Shown: positions 1-5,121 of the stretch, piece after piece | Position numbering within the stretch: position 1 is the stretch's first letter | Layout: the number at the start of each line of letters is the position of its first letter | DNA from: Comamonadaceae bacterium | Lineage (GTDB): Bacteria > Pseudomonadota > Gammaproteobacteria > Burkholderiales > Burkholderiaceae_C | DNA: 5,121 bases | Direction of reading: 5' to 3' | NCBI GenBank assembly: GCA_947464665.1 | Contig: CANHXV010000146.1 | Coordinates: 1-5,121 of the forward strand | Translations under genes and position numbers: made by a program | Notes under the pieces: generated by a model | Told to the model about the DNA's origin: nothing | The model's input: only the letters and a program-made list of their open reading frames with translations | The model's database searches: none

Positions 1-308
1 GTATTGCACCTTTAGAGGCACAAGCTTGTGGCACGCCTGTGATTGCGTTTGCCAAAGGCGGCGCTCTTGAAACCGTGCGGGTGCAAGACCGACCCACGGG
101 CTTGTTTTTTCAAGAGCAATCTGAATCAGCCATTGCCCAGGCCGTCAGCCAATTTGACCCCCAAGCGTTCAGTGCAGAAGATTGCAGAGACAACGCCATG
201 AGGTTCTCTGTGGCCAATTTTCATGCGCAATTCAAGAGCGTGATTGAAATTCACTGGCGTGAGTTTCAGGCGGCATTGAACAAAAGAGAATCAGAGGCCA
301 TGGCATGA
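1..308 (+). CDS. Glycosyltransferase family 4 (GT-B fold), C-terminal part only
   Basis: This is the last 101 codons of a glycosyltransferase whose start lies left of the window; the frame is open from base 3. The visible part begins inside the nucleotide-sugar binding core of GT4 enzymes. IAPLEAQACGTPVIAF holds the second Glu of the family's E-x7-E motif (codon at 15-17), and the first Glu would lie outside the window. GGALETV and TGLFF follow, both typical of the donor-binding side of WbaZ-like GT4 enzymes, and then a helical C-terminal tail. It probably adds a sugar to a lipid-linked glycan in the cytoplasm; donor and linkage cannot be read from this fragment. The GTG at 39 is an internal valine within the motif region, not a start. 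The stop overlaps the next gene by 4 bases (ATGA), which suggests translational coupling. Confidence 0.9.
   Translation, partial: IAPLEAQACGTPVIAFAKGGALETVRVQDRPTGLFFQEQSESAIAQAVSQFDPQAFSAEDCRDNAMRFSVANFHAQFKSVIEIHWREFQAALNKRESEAMA
293..297 (+). promoter_or_regulatory. Ribosome binding site of the sugar-phosphate transferase
   Basis: AGAGG lies 7 bases before the ATG at 305, inside the end of the upstream glycosyltransferase gene. It decides between two nearby ATGs. The ATG at 300 is too close to this site and is in the upstream gene's frame, where it meets a stop almost at once. The ATG at 305 opens the long frame. Confidence 0.55.
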
Positions 309-1702
309 CAGACCGCCCTGAACAGTTTCATTTTGCGGGCCGCGGTGTGCTTCGACTCTCATCGCCTTTAACCCGCTATGCCGCCCTGTTGATGGACTTC
401 GCTTTGGTGTGTTTGGCGGGCATGGTGGTTTACAACGTCTATCACAACACACGGCTTTGGCCGACAGAGTTGCCGCTCAGCTATCAACTGCTGCTTGTGA
501 GTGCTGGGGCCTTGCTCGGCTTCTTCATTGACACCCTGTATCGCTCCTGGCGTTTGCAAAATCTGTTGCACATGCTGCGCGTTCTACTCATGGTGTGGTT
601 GGGGGTGATGGCCATTGAAGTGATCGGCTTGTTTTTGTCGAAAACAGCCACCGATGTTTCTCGTGCTTGGTTTTTGATCTGGGGCGTCAGTTCGTATTTG
701 CTGCTTTGCATTGAAAGGGTCGTGGTTTACTTGTGGTTGCGCGGATTAAGGCGCAAAGGCCTCAATTTCAAAACGGTTCTGGTGGTGGGCATCAACAGCA
801 TTGGTGCACAAGTCATTGAAAAACTGAGCCATGCCAACTTCACTGGCATGAAGGTCATTGGCCATGTTGAGCCCCAAGAAGTGGTGAATTACATGAACAT
901 GCCGCAGCACCAGCAACCGCAAGAAGTTTGGATTTGCCTGCCACTGAGTGACGTCAAGGGCATTCAAAGCAGTTTGCAGGCTCTGAATCAAAGTGTGGCC
1001 AGCATTCGCTTGGTGCCCGATTGGTTCTCAAGCAAATTGATGGGGCATGGTCTGAGCGAGGAATTGGGCATGCCCATGGTTGACCTTTCTTATTCACCTG
1101 TCTCAGGTGCCACTTGGTTCATCAAAGAGTTGGTAGACCGAGTCTTGGCGGCTATCATTTTGGTGCTGGTCAGTCCCCTCATGCTTTTGATTGCCTTGGC
1201 CATTTACCTCACCATGGGTGGCCCTGTTTTGTTCAAACAAATTCGAAATGGTTGGAATGGCAAACTCATTCGCATTTACAAATTTCGAACCATGAAGGTT
1301 CATCACGAATTGAACGGCCAAGTGACGCAGGCCCAGAAAGACGATGAGAGAGTCACCGCGCTGGGCGCCTTCTTGCGCAAAACCAGCTTGGACGAATTGC
1401 CTCAGTTTTACAACGTGCTGCAAGGCCGCATGTCCATTGTGGGGCCGCGCCCCCACGTGGTGGCTCACAATGAGTACTACCGACAAATGGTGCCGCGCTA
1501 CATGTTGCGCCACAAGGTCAAGCCTGGCATTACGGGTTGGGCACAGATCAATGGCTTCAGGGGCGAAACCGACACCTTGGACAAAATGGAAAAACGTGTT
1601 GAACTCGACCTTTATTACATCGAGCGCATGTCGCTGTGGCTTGATTTGAAAATCATTGTGCTCACGGTTGTCAAAGGTTTCGTCAATCGCAACGCGTATT
1701 GA
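305..1702 (+). CDS. wcaJ: Undecaprenyl-phosphate hexose-1-phosphate transferase (WcaJ/WbaP-type, polyprenyl-phosphate hexose-1-phosphate transferase family)
   Basis: This enzyme likely transfers a hexose-1-phosphate (glucose-1-P in WcaJ, galactose-1-P in WbaP) from its UDP-sugar to undecaprenyl phosphate, the first membrane step of glycan assembly. At 465 residues it matches the usual WcaJ length. Four hydrophobic segments lie near residues 25-46, 61-80, 92-112 and 121-145. A Rossmann-like middle domain starts at about 156 (VLVVGINSIG). A further hydrophobic helix at 277-303 carries the Pro (P291) typical of the re-entrant helix. The catalytic domain follows, with KFRTM (326-330), the Asp-Glu pair D363-E364 in SLDELPQ, SIVGPRP (377-383) and GITGWAQINGFRGE (408-421). 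The C-terminus strongly resembles E. coli WcaJ as I remember it. Sugar specificity (Glc or Gal) cannot be decided. The middle domain looks shorter than usual (see findings). The stop overlaps the wzm start by one base. Confidence 0.93.
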   Translation: MTDRPEQFHFAGRGVLRLSSPLTRYAALLMDFALVCLAGMVVYNVYHNTRLWPTELPLSYQLLLVSAGALLGFFIDTLYRSWRLQNLLHMLRVLLMVWLGVMAIEVIGLFLSKTATDVSRAWFLIWGVSSYLLLCIERVVVYLWLRGLRRKGLNFKTVLVVGINSIGAQVIEKLSHANFTGMKVIGHVEPQEVVNYMNMPQHQQPQEVWICLPLSDVKGIQSSLQALNQSVASIRLVPDWFSSKLMGHGLSEELGMPMVDLSYSPVSGATWFIKELVDRVLAAIILVLVSPLMLLIALAIYLTMGGPVLFKQIRNGWNGKLIRIYKFRTMKVHHELNGQVTQAQKDDERVTALGAFLRKTSLDELPQFYNVLQGRMSIVGPRPHVVAHNEYYRQMVPRYMLRHKVKPGITGWAQINGFRGETDTLDKMEKRVELDLYYIERMSLWLDLKIIVLTVVKGFVNRNAY

Positions 1703-2541
1703 TGACCTTGCATGCAACTGCCCAACCCAGCATGACTTCGATGTTGCAATCACTCCATCAAACATGGCGCTACCGTGGCTTTGTGCTTGGGAGTGTGAAG
1801 CGTGACTTTCAAGCCAAATACCATCAGTCACTGATGGGCGTGCTTTGGACCTTGATTCAGCCACTGGCCATGATCCTGGTTTACACCTTGGTGTTTTCAC
1901 AGGTGATGAAAACCAAACTGCCGGGTGTTGAAACTGGCAATGGCTATAGCTACAGTATTTTTCTTTGCGCCGGATTGCTCACTTGGGGCTTGTTTGCAGA
2001 AATCGTTAGCAAAAGCCAAACTCTTTTCATTGACAACGCCAATTTACTGAAAAAAGTTAACTTCCCCAGCGCCACCTTGCCACTCATTTTGATGCTCAGC
2101 TCGCTGGTCAATTTCGGCATTATTTTTGGTTTGTTTTTGCTCTTCCTCGTCATCAGTGGTCAATGGCCGGGCTGGGTCATCTTGGGTATCTTGCCTGTGC
2201 TGGCTGTGCAACTCATGCTCTCCCTGGGTTTAGGTCTTGTACTCGGCGTGTTGAATGTTTTCTTTCGCGACGTCGGTCAGTTTTTCACTGTGTTCATTCA
2301 ATTCTGGTTTTGGCTCACACCCATTGTTTACCCAGCCAGTGTGCTGCCTAGCTACATACAAGCCTACTTGCATGTGAACCCCGTTTACGGATTAACCTCT
2401 TCTTATCAGCACATCTTGGTTCATCAACAGTGGCCAGATTTTGCTAACTTGGCATGGCCTTTGTTGTTCAGTGTTTTGCTGTGCATTTTGGGCGCACATT
2501 TGTTCAGCCGACACGCTGCTGAAATGGTGGACGAACTCTGA
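1702..2541 (+). CDS. wzm: Wzm: ABC-2 type permease of a polysaccharide exporter
   Basis: This is the membrane subunit of an ABC transporter that exports undecaprenyl-pyrophosphate-linked polysaccharide across the inner membrane. The protein has 279 residues, normal for Wzm. An N-terminal amphipathic stretch leads to the family signature around residues 22-55 (YRGFVLGSVKRDFQAKY, then SLMGVLWTLIQP). About six hydrophobic segments follow, near 45-67, 84-103, 124-150, 158-186, 192-212 and 250-268. The FFRDVGQFF motif (187-195) and the NPVYG stretch (226-230) are typical of this permease family. I start it at the ATG at 1702, which gives a TGATG overlap with the upstream stop. A TTG at 1699 would add one residue but is a weaker start. 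No clear Shine-Dalgarno lies close upstream, so translation is probably coupled. It pairs with the ATPase encoded directly downstream. Confidence 0.93.
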   Translation: MTLHATAQPSMTSMLQSLHQTWRYRGFVLGSVKRDFQAKYHQSLMGVLWTLIQPLAMILVYTLVFSQVMKTKLPGVETGNGYSYSIFLCAGLLTWGLFAEIVSKSQTLFIDNANLLKKVNFPSATLPLILMLSSLVNFGIIFGLFLLFLVISGQWPGWVILGILPVLAVQLMLSLGLGLVLGVLNVFFRDVGQFFTVFIQFWFWLTPIVYPASVLPSYIQAYLHVNPVYGLTSSYQHILVHQQWPDFANLAWPLLFSVLLCILGAHLFSRHAAEMVDEL

Positions 2542-3764
2542 TGACTGCCATTTCTGTCAAAGGCCTGGGCAAGGCCTACAAACAATACGACAACCGATGG
2601 TGGCGGTTGTTGGATTGGCTATGGCCTGGGTCGAAGCCATGGCATCGTTTGAGCTGGGTGCTGCAAGACCTTGAGTTCGAAGTGCAGGCGGGTGAGGCCT
2701 TGGGCATCATCGGTGTCAATGGTGCAGGCAAAAGCACGCTTTTGAAAATCATCACCGGCACCACCCAAGCCACCACAGGACAGGTTCAATTGCAAGGCCG
2801 TGTGGCCGCTTTGCTTGAATTGGGTATGGGCTTTCACCCAGACTTTACAGGCCGACAAAATGTACTCATGGCGGCGCAGTTGCAGGGGCTTTCGTCTGAA
2901 GAAATTCAGCAACTCATGCCCTCGATAGAAGCCTTTGCCGAAATTGGCCCCGCCATCGATTCGCCCGTCAGAATTTACAGCAGTGGCATGCAAATGAGGT
3001 TGGCCTTTAGTGTGGCCACTGCCGTTCGGCCCGATGTTTTGATTGTGGACGAAGCTTTGTCTGTGGGCGATGCTTATTTTCAGCACAAGAGTTTTGAGCG
3101 CATTCGCGAGTTTCAAAAGAGTGGCACCACGCTTTTGCTGGTGAGTCACGACAAAGCGGCCATTCAAAGCATCTGCAATCGCGCGCTGTTGCTCAGCCAA
3201 GGCCGTAAAGTCATGGAGGGCGACCCTGAGCACGTGATGAACCACTACAACGCCCTGTTGTCGGACCGAAAGGGTGACACCATTCAAGTCAGTACCACGG
3301 CTGCGGGTCACAAAAGCACACAATCTGGAACGGGCGAGGTGGTCATCGAACAAGTGCAGTTGTTCAAACCAAATAGCCAGGCAACAGATACCTTGCAGAC
3401 CGGTGAAATGGCGCGTTTGCACTTGTCGGCCTTTGTCATGAGTCCGGTGGCCGAATTGGTGGTGGGTGTCATGATCAAAGACCGACTAGGGCAAGTTGTT
3501 TTTGGCGTGAACACATTTCACAGCCAACAGGTTCTGACTGATTTAAAAGCTGAAGAAAAAGTTGAGCTGAACTTTGAATTTGAAGCCAATTTAGGGCCTG
3601 GCCATTATTCAGTCACTGTAGCCTTGCACGCTGGTCCTGACCATGTTCAAAGCAATTACGATTGGCGTGATTTGGCTTTGGTGTTTGAAGTTGTCAATGT
3701 TGGCAAGGAAGAATTTGTGGGTGTGACCTGGTTGCCGCACACACTAAGGATCCGACATGAGTGA
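2541..3764 (+). CDS. wzt: Wzt: ATPase of the polysaccharide ABC exporter, with C-terminal carbohydrate-binding domain
   Basis: This is the ATP-hydrolysing subunit that powers Wzm. The nucleotide-binding domain covers about residues 1-240: Walker A GVNGAGKST (58-66), ELGMGFHPDFTGRQN after it (93-107), ABC signature YSSGMQMRLAFS (146-157), Walker B VLIVDEAL (167-173) with D170 and E171, the SVGD D-loop (174-177) and switch His H203. A polar linker (about 241-262) leads to a beta-rich C-terminal domain (about 263-404) with the VVFGVNT stretch (319-325) typical of Wzt C-terminal domains. The 407-residue length is far above that of single-domain exporters such as KpsT (about 220). In E. coli O8/O9a this extra domain recognises the modified end of the chain. 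The start forms a TGATG overlap with wzm, with a weak GGTGGA (2526-2531) upstream. The region before Walker A is rich in Trp. Confidence 0.94.
   Translation: MTAISVKGLGKAYKQYDNRWWRLLDWLWPGSKPWHRLSWVLQDLEFEVQAGEALGIIGVNGAGKSTLLKIITGTTQATTGQVQLQGRVAALLELGMGFHPDFTGRQNVLMAAQLQGLSSEEIQQLMPSIEAFAEIGPAIDSPVRIYSSGMQMRLAFSVATAVRPDVLIVDEALSVGDAYFQHKSFERIREFQKSGTTLLLVSHDKAAIQSICNRALLLSQGRKVMEGDPEHVMNHYNALLSDRKGDTIQVSTTAAGHKSTQSGTGEVVIEQVQLFKPNSQATDTLQTGEMARLHLSAFVMSPVAELVVGVMIKDRLGQVVFGVNTFHSQQVLTDLKAEEKVELNFEFEANLGPGHYSVTVALHAGPDHVQSNYDWRDLALVFEVVNVGKEEFVGVTWLPHTLRIRHE
3745..3750 (+). promoter_or_regulatory. Ribosome binding site of the methyltransferase gene
   Basis: TAAGGA sits 6 bases before the ATG at 3757, within the last codons of wzt. 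It is the clearest Shine-Dalgarno site in the window and fixes the methyltransferase start, which overlaps the wzt stop by 8 bases. Confidence 0.7.
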
Positions 3765-4953
3765 TCAGTTTTACCGCGCTTTTGAAGAGAAGTTTCGGGG
3801 CCCTAGAGGGCTCATTCAGCAGAGGTTGGAAGTTTATTTGCCTTTTGTTCAGCCTGTTTGCGCGGCTTACCCCGAAGCGCTGGTGCTTGATTTGGGTTGT
3901 GGCCGAGGTGAGTGGCTTGAGTTGCTGCAAAAAAACAGCATCGCTGCCATGGGCGTCGACTTAGACACGGGCATGTTAGCAGCTTGCCAGCAAATCAATT
4001 TGAAAGTGCAATGTCAAGATGCACTTGAATCTTTGAAGCAATTGCAAGACGGCAGTGCTTCGGTCGTTTCTGCATTTCACTTGGTTGAACATTTGCCCTT
4101 TGACCGGGTGAAAGATTTGGTGGCTGAATGCCACCGAGTGTTAAAGCCTGGTGGCTTGCTGATCATGGAAACGCCAAATCCTGAAAACTTCATGGTGGCC
4201 ACCCACAATTTTTACCTTGACCCCACACATCTGCGTCCGATTCCGCCTGATTTGCTGGCGTTTGTGCCAGAGTACTTGGGCTATGAGTCGGTCAAAATTT
4301 TGCGCTTGCAAGAAACAGATGGTGTGAAGACCCATCCCAACTTATCGATGTTGGATGTGCTGACTGGCGCTAGCCCAGATTATGCGGTGGTGGCTCAAAA
4401 GGCTGGCCACACTGCTTTGAAACAGAGTTTGCAAGCCTTGTTCGATCAGGCTTTTGGCATCAGTGGTTATGCCCTTTTAGAGCGTCAGCGTCTGCAAGCC
4501 AATGACTTTGGTTTTAAGCTTGAAAAGTCAATTTCTAAGACAGAAATACATCTTGCACAAACCAAAGCGCAACTTGACCGTGTGGAAATGCAACTTCAAA
4601 TTTCACCCAGTGGAACCTACAAGGGTGTGATTGGCAGGATGTTTCTGCAATTTCTTCGCATTGCTGAACAAGGCTTGTGGACAAGGGTGGTGGCGTTGGG
4701 CCGTCAATTGTTGCGTCTGATGGCAAGTCTCTCACTGAAATTTTTCAATGCACGGCCCATTTTAAAAATGCGCCTGATTGAAGTCAGCCAAAAATTAGGC
4801 CTTGCACCCATCCTCAGAAAACTATGGAGGCGATTGCAAAACAAAGGTTTAGAAAACGGCGAAGCAGAAACGCAAGCTTTTATTTCAGCAGAAAGCATGT
4901 CCCAAAGTGCGCAGCGCATTGCGCAGACCTTGCAAAATAAAAAGAAGTTGTAG
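3757..4953 (+). CDS. Class I SAM-dependent methyltransferase with coiled coil and basic C-terminal tail
   Basis: This protein of 398 residues is probably a methyltransferase acting on the polysaccharide made by this locus. The catalytic domain (about 38-190) shows SAM motif I VLDLGCGRGEW (43-53), an acidic residue after the second strand (D68 in GVDLD) for the ribose, D88 near the adenine site, AFHLVEHL (106-113), and RVLKPGGLLIMETPNPEN (127-144). NFYLDPTHLRPIPP (151-164) is seen in sugar-pathway methyltransferases. After about 240 comes a short heptad pattern with I259, L266, L273 and L280 spaced by seven, predicted as a coiled coil. A tail rich in Leu, Arg and Lys (about 288-360) could lie on the membrane, and the end is polar. 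I see no kinase motifs, unlike E. coli WbdD. The gene overlaps wzt by 8 bases and has a good ribosome site. The acceptor is unknown: chain-end sugar or an internal residue are both possible. Confidence 0.88.
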   Translation: MSDQFYRAFEEKFRGPRGLIQQRLEVYLPFVQPVCAAYPEALVLDLGCGRGEWLELLQKNSIAAMGVDLDTGMLAACQQINLKVQCQDALESLKQLQDGSASVVSAFHLVEHLPFDRVKDLVAECHRVLKPGGLLIMETPNPENFMVATHNFYLDPTHLRPIPPDLLAFVPEYLGYESVKILRLQETDGVKTHPNLSMLDVLTGASPDYAVVAQKAGHTALKQSLQALFDQAFGISGYALLERQRLQANDFGFKLEKSISKTEIHLAQTKAQLDRVEMQLQISPSGTYKGVIGRMFLQFLRIAEQGLWTRVVALGRQLLRLMASLSLKFFNARPILKMRLIEVSQKLGLAPILRKLWRRLQNKGLENGEAETQAFISAESMSQSAQRIAQTLQNKKKL

Positions 4954-4961
4954 GCCTGCCC

Positions 4962-5121
4962 ATGCGAATCGTGATCGATATGCAGGGTGCACAAACCGAA
5001 AGTCGCTTTCGAGGCATAGGTCGTTACACGCTGGCCTTTGCGAAGGCTGTTGTGCAAAACGCTCAGCAGCACCAAGTGTTTCTGGTGCTCAATGGTTTGT
5101 TCACTGAATCAATTGAGCCCA
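4962..5121 (+). CDS. Glycosyltransferase (GT4-like), N-terminal part only
   Basis: The first 53 codons of a gene run off the right edge. The protein opens with MRIVIDMQGAQTESRFRGIG followed by RYTLAFAKAV, then a second strand VFLVLNGLF. This is the first strand, glycine-rich loop and helix of a GT-B fold. From memory, this start (IDMQGAQ, then RGIGRY) is typical of GT4 enzymes in ABC-transporter-dependent polysaccharide loci, some of them large and multidomain, but that cannot be checked here. It starts 8 bases after the methyltransferase stop. The ribosome site is weak (AGG at 4952-4954, 7 bases before the ATG), so coupling to the upstream gene is likely. It is probably a cytoplasmic or membrane-associated enzyme extending the same glycan; donor and linkage are unknown. 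Confidence 0.85.
   Translation, partial: MRIVIDMQGAQTESRFRGIGRYTLAFAKAVVQNAQQHQVFLVLNGLFTESIEP

Noticed and set aside
1103..1900. Long minus-strand open frame of 265 codons opposite the transferase and wzm
   Set aside because: It lies antisense to two strongly supported genes, crosses their junction, has a His/Gln-rich composition expected from the reverse complement of TTG- and GTG-rich coding sequence, and shows no recognisable motif.
2619..3422. Long minus-strand open frame of 267 codons opposite wzt
   Set aside because: It is fully antisense to the conserved ATPase domain, has no recognisable motif and the same His/Gln/Leu-rich shadow composition.
3799..3810. Short inverted repeat GCCCT-AG-AGGGC
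   Set aside because: A 5-base stem with a 2-base loop just inside the methyltransferase gene, without a T-run, is too small for a terminator or operator and is likely chance.
4930..4962. A-rich stretch before the last gene, considered as promoter or terminator
   Set aside because: It is mostly coding for the Lys-rich end of the methyltransferase, with no hairpin and no convincing -35/-10 pair; the gap itself is only 8 bases.
4704..5075. Minus-strand open frame of 123 codons across the methyltransferase end and the next gene start
   Set aside because: It covers two supported plus-strand genes and their 8-base gap, and its sequence resembles no protein I recognise.

Overview
The window is a tightly packed, single-strand (+) piece of a cell-surface polysaccharide locus (O-antigen, capsule or related exopolysaccharide). 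It holds six genes, the first and last cut by the window edges. Base composition is about half G+C, leucine is very often TTG, and the proteins look proteobacterial. Together these suggest a betaproteobacterium, probably Burkholderiales (a Comamonadaceae-like or freshwater lineage). That placement is an inference from style, not from a marker gene.

Layout: (1) 1-308, the C-terminal end of a GT4-family glycosyltransferase; (2) 305-1702, a WcaJ/WbaP-type undecaprenyl-phosphate hexose-1-phosphate transferase; (3) 1702-2541, Wzm, the ABC-2 permease of a polysaccharide exporter; (4) 2541-3764, Wzt, its ATPase with a C-terminal carbohydrate-recognition domain; (5) 3757-4953, a class I SAM-dependent methyltransferase with a coiled coil and a basic, hydrophobic C-terminal tail; (6) 4962 to the right edge, the N-terminus of a second glycosyltransferase. 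Neighbouring genes overlap by 4, 1, 1 and 8 bases, then are separated by 8 bases. No gap is long enough for a promoter or terminator, so this looks like the interior of one translationally coupled operon. No RNA gene, mobile element, CRISPR array or terminator was seen.

Proposed pathway: the WcaJ-like enzyme places the first sugar phosphate on undecaprenyl phosphate at the inner face of the cytoplasmic membrane. The two glycosyltransferases, and others presumably outside the window, extend the chain. The methyltransferase may modify the non-reducing end, and Wzm/Wzt then exports the lipid-linked chain. A Wzt with a sugar-binding domain beside a methyltransferase resembles the E. coli O8/O9a logic, where a terminal cap stops growth and is recognised for export. 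That parallel is the most interesting point here, but it remains an inference. All gene families in the window are known ones, and nothing shows a wholly new system.
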